From contig NZ_JAVTSS010000002.1 of assembly GCF_032678705.1 (NCBI RefSeq), forward strand, positions 1,798,001 to 1,862,000: DNA of 64,000 nucleotides, in the 5' to 3' direction. Shown one piece after another: positions 6,998 through 14,932 of the stretch. The position numbers and the translations under genes were made by a program. The notes beneath the pieces were generated by a model that had not been told where the DNA came from, did not search any database, and saw only the letters and a list, made by a program, of their open reading frames with translations. This stretch comes from Pedobacter frigiditerrae (lineage in GTDB: Bacteria > Bacteroidota > Bacteroidia > Sphingobacteriales > Sphingobacteriaceae). Numbering within the stretch: position 1 is the stretch's first letter; every line of letters begins with the position of its first letter.

Positions 6998-7615
6998 ATG
7001 TCAGGTATTATTGGAAAAAAAGTAGGAATGACCAGCATTTTTGACGCCGAAGGAAAGAACATTCCTTGTACGGTGATCGAAGCTGGACCTTGTGTTGTTA
7101 CACAAGTTAAGACCGAAGAGAAAGATGGCTATGTTTCAGTTCAACTGGGATATGATGAAGCCAAAGAAAAAAACACTACTCAGCCCTTAAAAGGTCACTT
7201 TGCGAAAGCAAGTACAACTCCGAAACGCAAGTTGGTAGAATTCCCTCAGTTCCCACAATCACTTAGTTTAGGTGATACTGTAACTGTTGATGTATTCGCT
7301 GAAGGCGATTTTGTTGATGTTGTAGGTACCTCAAAAGGTAAAGGATTTCAAGGTGTTGTAAAACGTCACGGTTTTGGTGGTGTGGGTGGTCAAACTCACG
7401 GTCAGCACAACAGGTTACGTGCACCAGGTTCATTGGGTGCTGCATCTTATCCAGCTCGTGTATTCAAAGGAATGCGCATGGCAGGTAGAACTGGTGGAGA
7501 CAGAGTAAAAGTTCAAAACTTACAAGTATTGAAAGTTTATGCTGAGCAAAACCTTATTGTAGTTAGTGGTTCCATTCCAGGAGCTAAAGGTTCTTACGTA
7601 ATCTTAGATAAGTAA
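6998..7615 (+). CDS. rplC: 50S ribosomal protein L3
   Basis: L3 is an early assembly protein of the large subunit whose long loop reaches toward the peptidyl transferase centre. The 205 residues match the family throughout: MSGIIGKKVGMTSIF at the start, GTSKGKGFQGVVKRHGFGG (about 109-127), the HGQHNRLRAPGSLG loop and the GSIPGAKGSYVIL end. It opens the second ribosomal operon behind its own promoter and leader. Gene order then follows the normal S10 operon: rplD, rplW, rplB. Confidence 0.98.
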   Translation: MSGIIGKKVGMTSIFDAEGKNIPCTVIEAGPCVVTQVKTEEKDGYVSVQLGYDEAKEKNTTQPLKGHFAKASTTPKRKLVEFPQFPQSLSLGDTVTVDVFAEGDFVDVVGTSKGKGFQGVVKRHGFGGVGGQTHGQHNRLRAPGSLGAASYPARVFKGMRMAGRTGGDRVKVQNLQVLKVYAEQNLIVVSGSIPGAKGSYVILDK

Positions 7616-7619
7616 GCAG

Positions 7620-8249
7620 ATGGAAGTTAAAGTAAAAAACATTTCAGGAAAAGAGACAGGTGCCAAGGTGCAACTTCCTGAGTCGGTATTTGGTATTACA
7701 CCAAGCGACCACGCGATTTATTTAGATGTAAAACAGTATTTGGCTAACCAACGTCAAGGAACTCACAAATCTAAACAACGTAACGAAATTGCTGGTTCAA
7801 CCCGCAAGTTATATAAACAAAAAGGTACAGGCGGTGCTCGTGCCGGAAGCATTAAATCTCCATTGTTTAATGGTGGTGGTCGTGTTTTTGGTCCACAGCC
7901 AAGAGACTATAGTTTTAAATTGAACAAAAAATTAAAATCATTAGCACGTAAATCAGCTTTATCATATAAAGCAATTGATAACAATGTGGTAGTATTAGAA
8001 GATTTTACTTTTGACAACGTTAAAACTAAAAACTATATCAATTTAGTTAATGCATTAGATTTAGCTGGAGAGAAAACATTGTTAGTTTTGCCTGCACAAA
8101 ATAATAATATCTATTTATCAAGCAGAAATATTCAGAAAGCTAAAGTTACTACTGCAGATCAGTTAAATACTTATGATGTATTAAACGCAGGTAAACTTTT
8201 GTTCACTGCAGATTCGCTTAAAACATTGGAGGAGGCATTTGCCAAGTAA
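7620..8249 (+). CDS. rplD: 50S ribosomal protein L4
   Basis: L4 is an early 23S rRNA binder; its extended loop lines the exit tunnel. The 209 residues are standard and include the tunnel-loop signature KQRNEIAGSTRKLYKQKGTGGARAG and GPQPRDYSFKLNKK. In E. coli L4 also represses its own operon, so the leader before rplC is a possible target. The gene begins five bases after rplC ends and ends one base before the rplW ATG. Confidence 0.97.
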   Translation: MEVKVKNISGKETGAKVQLPESVFGITPSDHAIYLDVKQYLANQRQGTHKSKQRNEIAGSTRKLYKQKGTGGARAGSIKSPLFNGGGRVFGPQPRDYSFKLNKKLKSLARKSALSYKAIDNNVVVLEDFTFDNVKTKNYINLVNALDLAGEKTLLVLPAQNNNIYLSSRNIQKAKVTTADQLNTYDVLNAGKLLFTADSLKTLEEAFAK

Positions 8250-8250
8250 T

Positions 8251-8541
8251 ATGGAAATTTTACAAAAACCAATATTAACCGAAAAAGCTTCTGCATTAAC
8301 TGAAAAAGCAAACCGTTTTACTTTCAGAGTAGATCACAGAGCTAATAAGTTGCAGATTAAATCGGCCATCGAAAAAATGTATGGAGTTAACATTATTGCT
8401 TTAAACACAATGGTTGTTGTAGGTAAGTTAAAATCTAGAAACACTAAAGGTGGTATCGTATCGGGTCGTAGCCCGAAATATAAAAAAGCTATTGTAACAT
8501 TGAAAGATGGCGAAACAATAGATTATTACGCGAATATTTAA
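8251..8541 (+). CDS. rplW: 50S ribosomal protein L23
   Basis: L23 surrounds the tunnel exit and is a docking point for trigger factor and SRP. From the ATG at 8251 the protein has 96 residues beginning MEILQKPILTEKA, the normal family start. An in-frame TTG at 8239 would add four residues overlapping rplD and is less likely. The YGVNIIALNTMVVVGK and GRSPKYKKAIVTLKDG segments are typical. The ATG is one base beyond the rplD stop, which suggests translational coupling. Confidence 0.95.
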   Translation: MEILQKPILTEKASALTEKANRFTFRVDHRANKLQIKSAIEKMYGVNIIALNTMVVVGKLKSRNTKGGIVSGRSPKYKKAIVTLKDGETIDYYANI

Positions 8542-8564
8542 TAAGAATTGAATAATTTATAACT

Positions 8565-9389
8565 ATGGGCTTAAGAAAATTTAAACCAGTCACTCCGGGA
8601 ACCCGTTTTAGGGTAGGCGCAAGCTTCACGGAGATTACAGCAACCAAGCCCGAAAAATCATTGGTTGTATCTTCTAAGAAATCGGGAGGTCGTAACAATA
8701 CAGGAAAGATGACTATGCGCTACATGGGCGGTGGTCACAAAAAATCTTACCGTTTAATTGATTTTAAACGTGATAAGTTTGATATCCCTGCAACAGTTGC
8801 TACTGTTGAGTACGATCCAAACCGTACCGCTCGTATTGCATTATTGCACTACGTAGATGGAGAGAAGCGCTACATTATTGCACCTGAGGGATTGCAAGTA
8901 GGACAAACTGTGCTTTCGGGTGAAAAAGCTACTCCAGAAGTAGGTAACACTTTAACGTTGGCAAATATCCCTTTGGGATCTATTATCCACAATTTAGAAA
9001 TTCAACCAGGTAGAGGTGCCCAATTGGCACGTAGCGCTGGTGCGTATGCACAACTTGCAGCTAGAGATGGTAAATATGCTACTATTAAAATGCCATCAGG
9101 TGAGGTAAGATCAATCTTAGTTACTTGTTTAGCAACAATTGGTGCAGTTTCTAACTCTGATCACGCTAATGAAGTATTAGGTAAAGCAGGACGTAGCCGT
9201 TGGTTAGGTCGTCGACCTAGAACTCGTCCAGTAGCGATGAATCCAGTGGATCACCCAATGGGTGGTGGTGAAGGTCGCTCTTCAGGAGGTCAACCTCGTT
9301 CAAGAAACGGAGTTTACTCTAAAGGCTTCAAAACCCGCTCACTTAAAAAATACTCAAATCGTTTCATCATAGAGAAAAGGAAGAAATAA
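8565..9389 (+). CDS. rplB: 50S ribosomal protein L2
   Basis: L2 helps join the subunits and supports the peptidyl transferase centre. The 274 residues are full length, with GRNNTGKMTMRYMGGGHKK (about 44-62) and the C-terminal functional loop MNPVDHPMGGGEGRSSGG, including the conserved His implicated in peptidyl transfer. The last base of its stop codon is the first base of the rpsS ATG (TAATG), so translation of the two is probably coupled. Confidence 0.98.
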   Translation: MGLRKFKPVTPGTRFRVGASFTEITATKPEKSLVVSSKKSGGRNNTGKMTMRYMGGGHKKSYRLIDFKRDKFDIPATVATVEYDPNRTARIALLHYVDGEKRYIIAPEGLQVGQTVLSGEKATPEVGNTLTLANIPLGSIIHNLEIQPGRGAQLARSAGAYAQLAARDGKYATIKMPSGEVRSILVTCLATIGAVSNSDHANEVLGKAGRSRWLGRRPRTRPVAMNPVDHPMGGGEGRSSGGQPRSRNGVYSKGFKTRSLKKYSNRFIIEKRKK

Positions 9390-9655
9390 TGGCTCGTTCG
9401 ATAAAAAAAGGACCTTATATTGACCATAACGTAGAGAAAAAAGTAGTCTCTATGAATGATTCAGGCAAGAAGTCTGTGATCAAAACTTGGTCTCGTAGAT
9501 CAATGATATCACCAGATTTTGTTGGTCATACATTTGCAGTACATAACGGTAATAAATTTATACCGGTATACGTAACAGAAAACATGGTTGGTCACAAGCT
9601 GGGAGAGTTTGCTCCAACCAGAACATTTAGGGGTCACTCTGATAAAAGAAAATAA
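9389..9655 (+). CDS. rpsS: 30S ribosomal protein S19
   Basis: S19 lies in the head of the 30S subunit and contacts S13 and the A-site tRNA region. The 88 residues are normal and carry RSIKKGPYID at the start, TWSRRSMISPDFVGHT in the middle and the HKLGEFAPTRTFRGH end motif. It starts in a TAATG overlap with rplB and is followed after seven bases by rplV. Confidence 0.98.
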   Translation: MARSIKKGPYIDHNVEKKVVSMNDSGKKSVIKTWSRRSMISPDFVGHTFAVHNGNKFIPVYVTENMVGHKLGEFAPTRTFRGHSDKRK

Positions 9656-9662
9656 TTAAGAG

Positions 9663-10025
9663 ATGGAAGCATTAGCGAAATTAAACAATTGTCCAACCTC
9701 ACCACGTAAAATGCGTTTGGTTGTAGATCTAATCAGAGGTGAGCGTGTAGAGAAAGCATTAAGCATTTTAAAGTTTACTAATAAAGAAGCAGCAATAAGA
9801 GTTGAGAAACTTTTATTGTCAGCTATCAAAAATTGGGAAGCTAAAAATGAAGGTTCTCGCCCTGAAGAAAACCAATTATTTGTGAAAACGATAATGGTAG
9901 GCGGTGGTCGTCAATTAAAAAGATTGAGACCAGCTCCTCAAGGTCGCGGTTATAGAATACGTAAGCGTTCAAACCACGTTACTTTGATAGTAGATAGTAA
10001 AAACGTTGAAACTAAAACTAATTAA
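9663..10025 (+). CDS. rplV: 50S ribosomal protein L22
   Basis: L22 binds all domains of 23S rRNA, and its beta-hairpin lines the nascent-peptide tunnel. The 120 residues include SPRKMRLVVDLIRG, the hairpin region GRQLKRLRPAPQGRGYRIRKR (residues split around 84-104) and a final HVTLIVDSK strand. No deletion is visible in the hairpin segment where macrolide-resistance changes usually lie. rpsC follows after five bases. Confidence 0.97.
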   Translation: MEALAKLNNCPTSPRKMRLVVDLIRGERVEKALSILKFTNKEAAIRVEKLLLSAIKNWEAKNEGSRPEENQLFVKTIMVGGGRQLKRLRPAPQGRGYRIRKRSNHVTLIVDSKNVETKTN

Positions 10026-10030
10026 CAGAA

Positions 10031-10870
10031 ATGGGACAAAAAGCACATCCAATAGGTAACAGGTTAGGAATCATCAGAGGATGGGATTCTAATTGGTTCG
10101 GAGGCAACAACTATGCTGATAAATTAGTTGAAGACGAAAAAATAAGAAAATATCTTTCTGCACGTATTGCAAAAGGCGGTGTAGCTAAAGTAGTAATTGA
10201 GCGTACGTTAAAACGTATCACTGTTACTATTCACACAGCTCGTCCAGGTATTGTAATCGGTAAAGCAGGTGCTGAGGTAGATAAAATCAAAGAAGAGTTA
10301 AAGAAATTGACTAAAAAGGAAATTCAAATTAACATTTTCGAGATTAAACGCCCAGAACTTGATGCACAATTAGTGGCAGAAGGTGTTGCAAAACAGTTAG
10401 AAGCTAGAATTTCTTTCCGTAGAGCAATGAAAACAACTATCGCATCAACAATGCGTATGGGTGCAGAAGGTATCAAAATAATGACTTCAGGTCGTTTAGG
10501 TGGTGCTGAGATGGCTCGTAGCGAACAGTATAAAGAAGGAAGAATTCCTTTGCATACTTTCCGTGCTGATATTGACTATGCGTTGGCAGAAGCTTTAACT
10601 ACTTACGGTAAAATAGGTGTTAAAGTATGGATCTGTAAAGGTGAAGTTTACGGTAAACGTGATCTTTCTCCCAACATCGGTGCTGCGAGCAATGCTCCAG
10701 GTAAAGGTGGCGACAGACCTCAAGGTGCTTTCGGCGGTAGAGATAACAGAGGTGCTGGCGGAGATAGAAGGAATGACAAACGTCCAGGTGGCGGTCGTCC
10801 AGGTCAAGGCGGTGCTGGTGCAGGAAGAGATAATAAAGGTGGTGGTGCCAACAGAGGTCCACGCAAATAG
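10031..10870 (+). CDS. rpsC: 30S ribosomal protein S3 with Gly/Arg/Asp-rich tail
   Basis: S3 forms the mRNA entry side of the 30S head together with S4 and S5. The core is ordinary, with GQKAHPIGNRLG at the start, the KH-domain motif RPGIVIGKAGAEVDK (71-85) and TSGRLGGAEMARSE (152-165). The protein has 279 residues, longer than the usual 210-240, because residues of about 215-279 form a low-complexity tail rich in Gly, Arg, Asp and Asn with RGG/GGR/GGDR units. The tail codons make spurious open frames on both strands. Tails on S3 occur in this phylum; what this one does is unknown. Confidence 0.97.
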   Translation: MGQKAHPIGNRLGIIRGWDSNWFGGNNYADKLVEDEKIRKYLSARIAKGGVAKVVIERTLKRITVTIHTARPGIVIGKAGAEVDKIKEELKKLTKKEIQINIFEIKRPELDAQLVAEGVAKQLEARISFRRAMKTTIASTMRMGAEGIKIMTSGRLGGAEMARSEQYKEGRIPLHTFRADIDYALAEALTTYGKIGVKVWICKGEVYGKRDLSPNIGAASNAPGKGGDRPQGAFGGRDNRGAGGDRRNDKRPGGGRPGQGGAGAGRDNKGGGANRGPRK

Positions 10871-10905
10871 TTAACAAGATCGTTTAACGATAATATTAAA
10901 ATAAA

Positions 10906-11328
10906 ATGTTACAGCCAAAAAGAACGAAGTTCAGAAAGATGCAAAAAGGCAGAATGAAAGGTTTAGCAACTCGTGGTGCTGAATTGTCATTCGGTTCTTT
11001 CGGGATTAAATCTTTAGAGGCAACTTGGATCACAAGTCGCCAGATAGAAGCAGCCCGTATTGCGGTAACTCGTTTCATGAAACGTGAAGGTCAAGTTTGG
11101 ATTAGAATATTCCCGGATAAACCGGTAACTAAAAAACCAGCTGAGGTACGTATGGGTAAAGGTAAAGGTGCTCCAGAATATTGGGTAGCTGTAGTTAGAC
11201 CAGGACGTATAATTTTTGAGGCAGAAGGTGTTCCAATGGAAGTTGCCAAAGAAGCATTAAGACTTGCAGCTCAAAAATTACCAATTCAAACAAAATTTGT
11301 AGTACGTAGAGATTACGTAGAAGCATAA
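10906..11328 (+). CDS. rplP: 50S ribosomal protein L16
   Basis: L16 helps position tRNA at the A site of the large subunit. The 140 residues begin MLQPKRTKFRKMQKGRMKG and contain GRQIEAARI-like TSRQIEAARIAVTR (about 44-57), RIFPDKPVTKKPAEVRMGKGKG and the closing KLPIQTKFVVRRD. These are all standard. It lies 35 bases after rpsC and 72 bases before rpmC, within the S10-type operon. Confidence 0.97.
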   Translation: MLQPKRTKFRKMQKGRMKGLATRGAELSFGSFGIKSLEATWITSRQIEAARIAVTRFMKREGQVWIRIFPDKPVTKKPAEVRMGKGKGAPEYWVAVVRPGRIIFEAEGVPMEVAKEALRLAAQKLPIQTKFVVRRDYVEA

Positions 11329-11400
11329 AAAAGTTTAGGGATCAATGTTGTAAATAACTTGTTGTTATAACCGCTAGACCCGAACATAAAAATTAATAAA

Positions 11401-11610
11401 ATGAAGAACTCAGAAATCATAGGGCTTTCACAAGAAGAACTAGTAGCTAAGATTGCAGAAGAAAGAGAAAACTTGGTAAAGTTAAAATTTGCACATACAA
11501 TTTCGGCTATTGAAAATCCTACCCGTATCAATAAGGTAAGAAAAGATATTGCCCGATTAAACACTGAATTGACTAAGCTTAAAGCTCAGTCTGCAACTGA
11601 AACTAAATAA
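11401..11610 (+). CDS. rpmC: 50S ribosomal protein L29
   Basis: L29 is a small helical protein beside L23 at the tunnel exit. The 69 residues have the expected two helices and the family pattern SQEELVAKIAEERENLVKLKFAH followed (residues 40-55) by NPTRINKVRKDIARLNT. It is correctly placed between rplP and rpsQ. The 72-base spacer before it is longer than its neighbours' and carries no obvious motif. Confidence 0.95.
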   Translation: MKNSEIIGLSQEELVAKIAEERENLVKLKFAHTISAIENPTRINKVRKDIARLNTELTKLKAQSATETK

Positions 11611-11623
11611 CTTTAGAGTCGAA

Positions 11624-11878
11624 ATGGAAAGACAATTAAGAAAAACAAGAACCGGGTTGGTGGTAAGCAACAAAATGGAAAAATCTATTGTTGTGGCGGT
11701 TGAGCGTAAAGTGAAACACCCGATCTATGGTAAGTTTGTTAAGAAAACTACCAAATTTATGGCTCATGACGAGAAAAACGAATGTGGTATCGGTGATACT
11801 GTATTAATTCAAGAAACTCGTCCGCTGAGTAAAAACAAGAACTGGAGATTGGTACAAATTTTAGAAAGAGCTAAATAA
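11624..11878 (+). CDS. rpsQ: 30S ribosomal protein S17
   Basis: S17 is a primary 16S rRNA-binding protein of the 5' domain with an OB fold. The 84 residues begin MERQLRKTRTGLVVSNKM and include KTTKFMAHDEKNECGIGDTV and ETRPLSKNKNWRLVQIL, the conserved SKxKxW element of the family. It lies 13 bases after rpmC, and its stop is one base before the rplN start. Confidence 0.97.
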   Translation: MERQLRKTRTGLVVSNKMEKSIVVAVERKVKHPIYGKFVKKTTKFMAHDEKNECGIGDTVLIQETRPLSKNKNWRLVQILERAK

Positions 11879-11879
11879 G

Positions 11880-12248
11880 ATGGTACAACAGGAATCACGA
11901 TTAAACGTAGCCGATAATAGCGGCGCAAAACAAGTACTGGTTATCCGTGTACTTGGTGGAACTGGCAAAAGATATGCTTCTATAGGTGACAAAGTTGTTG
12001 TTACTGTAAAAAGCGCTTTGCCATCTGGTAACATTAAAAAAGGAACAGTTTCTAAAGCAGTTGTAGTAAGAACCAAAAAAGAAATCAGACGTAAGGATGG
12101 TTCTTATATTCGTTTTGATGACAATGCAGCAGTATTGTTAAACGCACAAGACGAGCCACGTGGTACACGTATTTTTGGCCCGGTAGCAAGAGAACTGCGT
12201 GAAAAACAATTCATGAAAATTGTATCATTAGCACCGGAGGTATTATAA
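11880..12248 (+). CDS. rplN: 50S ribosomal protein L14
   Basis: L14 forms an intersubunit bridge and is the docking site of the silencing factor RsfS. The 122 residues are the family standard, with MVQQESRLNVADNSGAKQVL at the start, VVVRTKKEIRRKDGSYIRFD in the middle and a GTRIFGPVARELREKQFMKI end. The first gene of the classical spc block, it sits between rpsQ and rplX with one-base gaps on both sides. Confidence 0.98.
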   Translation: MVQQESRLNVADNSGAKQVLVIRVLGGTGKRYASIGDKVVVTVKSALPSGNIKKGTVSKAVVVRTKKEIRRKDGSYIRFDDNAAVLLNAQDEPRGTRIFGPVARELREKQFMKIVSLAPEVL

Positions 12249-12249
12249 T

Positions 12250-12588
12250 ATGAAAAAAGAAGTAACACAAGCCAAAGTAAAAATCCGTAAAGGAGATTTA
12301 GTAAAGGTTATAGCTGGCGATAGTAAAGGCCAACAAGGTAAAGTACAAGAAGTACTTGTTGCCAAAAGTAGAGTTATTGTAGAAGGTATTAACCTTGTAT
12401 CAAAACATACTAAACCAAATGCTGCTACACCAAATGGTGGTATAATTAAAAAAGAAGCTGCTCTTCATATTTCTAACGTACAGTTAGTTGATCCAAAATC
12501 TGGTAAAACTACTCGTGTTGGTCGTAAATTAAACGCTGACGGAAAATTAGTTAGAGTTGCTAAAATATCAGGGGAGGAAATCAAATAA
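12250..12588 (+). CDS. rplX: 50S ribosomal protein L24
   Basis: L24 starts large-subunit assembly on the 5' end of 23S rRNA. The 112 residues carry the KOW motif KIRKGDLVKVIAGDSKGQQGK (first 20 shown in part; about residues 11-31) and HTKPNAATPNGGIIKKEAA. A GGAGG lies about ten bases before the ATG. Its stop overlaps the rplE start by one base (TAATG). Confidence 0.96.
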   Translation: MKKEVTQAKVKIRKGDLVKVIAGDSKGQQGKVQEVLVAKSRVIVEGINLVSKHTKPNAATPNGGIIKKEAALHISNVQLVDPKSGKTTRVGRKLNADGKLVRVAKISGEEIK

Positions 12589-13154
12589 TGGCATACGTAC
12601 CAAGATTAAAAAGCAAATATAAAGAGGAAATTGTAACTGCTCTAAAAGATAAGTTCAATTACAAAAGCATTATGCAAGTTCCTAAATTAGAGAAAATTGC
12701 CATCAACCAAGGTGTTGGCCGTTATTCAGTAACTGATAAAAAAGTTATGGATAGCTCTATCTTAGAAATGAGTACAATTGCTGGTCAACAAGCTGTAGGT
12801 GCAAAATCTAAAAAAGATATCTCAAACTTTAAATTACGTAAAGGTATGCCAGTTGGTGTAAGAGTAACTTTACGTGATAACAATATGTATGAGTTCTTAG
12901 ACAGGTTAATTTCTGTAGCTTTGCCTCGTATCCGTGATTTCAAAGGTATCAATGATAAAGGATTTGATGGAAAAGGTAACTATACTTTAGGTATTACTGA
13001 ACAAATCATTTTCCCAGAGATTAACATCGATAAAATCAGCAAGATTTTAGGTATGGACATTACGTTTGTAACGTCTGCTACTACTGATGTTGAAGCATTG
13101 GAACTTTTAAAACAATTTGGATTACCATTTAAAAATCAAAAAACAGAGCAATAA
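12588..13154 (+). CDS. rplE: 50S ribosomal protein L5
   Basis: L5 binds 5S rRNA and forms a bridge to S13. The 188 residues include VPKLEKIAINQGVGRYS, the loop KLRKGMPVGVRVTLRDNNMYEFLDRL in two halves (about 82-107), GNYTLGITEQIIFPEI and a LLKQFGLPF end. GGGGAGGAAA before the ATG is a good ribosome-binding site. Single-base overlaps join it to rplX before and rpsN after. Confidence 0.97.
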   Translation: MAYVPRLKSKYKEEIVTALKDKFNYKSIMQVPKLEKIAINQGVGRYSVTDKKVMDSSILEMSTIAGQQAVGAKSKKDISNFKLRKGMPVGVRVTLRDNNMYEFLDRLISVALPRIRDFKGINDKGFDGKGNYTLGITEQIIFPEINIDKISKILGMDITFVTSATTDVEALELLKQFGLPFKNQKTEQ

Positions 13155-13423
13155 TGGCAAAAGAAGGTGTAAAAGCTCGCGAAATTAAGCGCCAAAAATT
13201 GGTTGCTAAATATGCAGACAAACGTGCAGAATTAAAAGCTGCAGGTGATTACGAAGGATTAGATAAGTTACCTAAAAACTCTTCAGCTGTGCGCTTGCAC
13301 AACCGTTGCAAGTTAACTGGTCGTCCTCGTGGATATATGCGTACTTTCGGTATATCAAGGGTATTATTCCGCGATATGGCTTTAGCAGGAAAAATTCCTG
13401 GAGTTAGAAAAGCTAGCTGGTAA
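13154..13423 (+). CDS. rpsN: 30S ribosomal protein S14 (zinc-free type)
   Basis: S14 is a head protein next to S10 and S19. The 89 residues match the long, Cys-poor (C-minus) form: RHNRCKLTGRPRGYMRTFGISR-like LHNRCKLTGRPRGYMRTFGI (about 63-82) with only one cysteine and no CxxC pair. It therefore should not bind zinc and stays functional under zinc shortage. It overlaps rplE by one base. Downstream the block is interrupted by a promoter and leader before rpsH. Confidence 0.96.
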   Translation: MAKEGVKAREIKRQKLVAKYADKRAELKAAGDYEGLDKLPKNSSAVRLHNRCKLTGRPRGYMRTFGISRVLFRDMALAGKIPGVRKASW

Positions 13424-13439
13424 TAAAGAGGTTATAAGT

Positions 13440-13470
13440 TTGGAGTTATAAGTTGTAAGTTGTATTTTTG
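13440..13470 (+). promoter_or_regulatory. Internal promoter before rpsH, inside a dyad
   Basis: TTG at 13440-13442, a 20-base spacer and TATTTTTG at 13463-13470 fit the consensus as well as the two operon promoters do. The next bases, GCAGCCCTTAC, resemble the start regions of the rpsL and rplC promoters. GTTATAAGTTGTAAG (13445-13459) and CTTACAGCTTATAGC (13476-13490) form an imperfect dyad whose loop holds the -7 element. Confidence 0.65.
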
Positions 13471-13474
13471 CAGC

Positions 13475-13582
13475 CCTTACAGCTTATAGCTCTTTAGCGT
13501 ATAGCATAGATTAGAATTTTAACCGATAGCAGGTCCCAAAGCCGGGTGGCAGAAAGGATACCACTATCACAATTATATAATA
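13475..13582 (+). promoter_or_regulatory. Leader of rpsH (candidate ribosomal-protein target)
   Basis: About 105 bases separate the predicted start of transcription from rpsH. GTGGCAGAAAGGATACCAC (about 13545-13563) is a compact hairpin with a 4-pair stem, and GATAG (about 13525) can pair with CTATC (about 13564) to enclose it. In E. coli S8 controls the spc operon by binding mRNA near rplE. An S8-binding leader directly before rpsH is plausible by position, not shown. Confidence 0.35.
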
Positions 13583-13981
13583 ATGAATACAGATCCAATA
13601 GCAGATTACCTGACAAGGGTAAGAAATGCCATCAAGGCAAATCATAGAATCGTTGAGATTCCTGCATCAAACCTTAAAAAGGAAATCACAAAAGTACTTT
13701 TTGACAAAGGTTACATCGCAAACTACAAGTTTGAAGACACAACTACTCAAGGCGTTATCAAAATCGCTTTAAAGTACAATGCAATTACTAAAATCTCGGC
13801 AATCCGTACGTTAACTCGTATCAGCAAACCAGGTTTAAGACAATATGCTGGTGTTGAGAACATGCCAAGAGTATTAAATGGTTTAGGTATAGCAATCTTA
13901 TCTACTTCTAAAGGTGTAATGACCGATAAAGAAGCAGCCAAATTAAACATTGGCGGTGAGGTATTGTGTCACGTTTATTAA
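13583..13981 (+). CDS. rpsH: 30S ribosomal protein S8
   Basis: S8 is a primary binder of the 16S central domain and, in E. coli, the repressor of the spc operon. The 132 residues start MNTDPIADYLTRVRNAIKAN and end GLGIAILSTSKGVMTDKEA then GGEVLCHVY, the normal end. It sits behind an internal promoter and a structured leader, the only large gap inside the spc block. rplF follows 16 bases later with a strong Shine-Dalgarno. Confidence 0.97.
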   Translation: MNTDPIADYLTRVRNAIKANHRIVEIPASNLKKEITKVLFDKGYIANYKFEDTTTQGVIKIALKYNAITKISAIRTLTRISKPGLRQYAGVENMPRVLNGLGIAILSTSKGVMTDKEAAKLNIGGEVLCHVY

Positions 13982-13997
13982 TTAGGAGGATAGCACA

Positions 13998-14555
13998 ATG
14001 TCAAGAATAGGAAAAAATCCAATTAATGTACCTTCAGGTGTAACAATAACAGTTTCTAAAGAAAATTTAGTAACAGTTAAAGGTCCAAAAGGAGAATTAA
14101 CTCAAGCAGTAGATGCTGATATCATTTTAACTCAAGAAGATGGCGTATTCACAGTAAGTCGTCCAACTGAGCAAAAAAGACATAAAGCCTTACACGGTTT
14201 ATATCGTTCTTTAATCAATAACATGGTTGTTGGTGTAACAGATGGTTTTAAAATAGAACAAGAATTAGTTGGTGTGGGTTACCGTGCTACTAACCAAGGT
14301 AATACTTTGGATCTAGTTTTAGGTTATTCTCACCATTACGTATTCCAGTTGCCAGAAGAGATTAAAGTAACCACCACATCTGAAAAAGGTCAAACTCCTA
14401 AAATCATTTTAGAGAGTATTGATAAACAATTGATAGGTCAAGTAGCAGCGAAAATCCGTTCGTTACGTACTCCAGAGCCATATAAAGGTAAAGGTATCAA
14501 GTTTGTTGGTGAAATATTAAGAAGAAAAGCAGGTAAATCAGCTTCTAAAAAATAA
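13998..14555 (+). CDS. rplF: 50S ribosomal protein L6
   Basis: L6 lies near the sarcin-ricin loop and the factor-binding site. The 185 residues contain the duplicated fold of the family, with RIGKNPINVPSGVTITV at the start and the C-terminal signature PEPYKGKGIKFVGE followed by LRRKAGKS. A strong AGGAGG (13984-13989) stands 8 bases before the ATG. rplR begins five bases after the stop. Confidence 0.97.
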   Translation: MSRIGKNPINVPSGVTITVSKENLVTVKGPKGELTQAVDADIILTQEDGVFTVSRPTEQKRHKALHGLYRSLINNMVVGVTDGFKIEQELVGVGYRATNQGNTLDLVLGYSHHYVFQLPEEIKVTTTSEKGQTPKIILESIDKQLIGQVAAKIRSLRTPEPYKGKGIKFVGEILRRKAGKSASKK

Positions 14556-14560
14556 TTAAA

Positions 14561-14914
14561 ATGGCAGGAAAAAAATTATCTCGTAGAGATCGTATAAAAA
14601 AAGGTATCAGAAAAAGACTTACTGGATCTGAAAGCCGTCCACGTTTATCAGTTTATAGAAGCAATAAAGGTATTTATGCTCAAATCATTAATGATGTAAC
14701 TGGTAGTACAATAGTTTCAGCATCATCTTTATCTAAAGATTTTACTGGTAAAGGAAACAAATCTGATCAGTCGATCGCAGTAGGCAAGTTAATTGCTGAG
14801 AAAGCAATTGCAGCTGGTGTGAAAGAAGTTGTTTTCGACAGAAATGGTTACTTATACCATGGTCGTGTTAAATCGTTGGCAGAAGGTGCTCGCGAGGCTG
14901 GTTTAGTATTTTAA
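14561..14914 (+). CDS. rplR: 50S ribosomal protein L18
   Basis: L18 binds 5S rRNA in the central protuberance. The 117 residues begin with a basic arm (SRRDRIKKGIRKRLTGS), then RPRLSVYRSNKGIYAQIIND, and end FDRNGYLYHGRVKSLAEGAREAGLVF (shown here as its two family motifs, FDRNGYLYHGRVK and AEGAREAGL). Length and ends are standard. It lies between rplF and rpsE. Confidence 0.97.
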   Translation: MAGKKLSRRDRIKKGIRKRLTGSESRPRLSVYRSNKGIYAQIINDVTGSTIVSASSLSKDFTGKGNKSDQSIAVGKLIAEKAIAAGVKEVVFDRNGYLYHGRVKSLAEGAREAGLVF

Positions 14915-14932
14915 TCTAAGAAATAGGATAAG

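Noticed and set aside
8239..8250. TTG start for L23
   Set aside because: It would add four residues overlapping rplD; the ATG at 8251 gives the usual L23 N-terminus.
10595..10877. Several overlapping open frames on both strands at the end of rpsC
   Set aside because: They mirror the repetitive Gly/Arg/Asp codons of the S3 tail and have no ribosome-binding site or family likeness.
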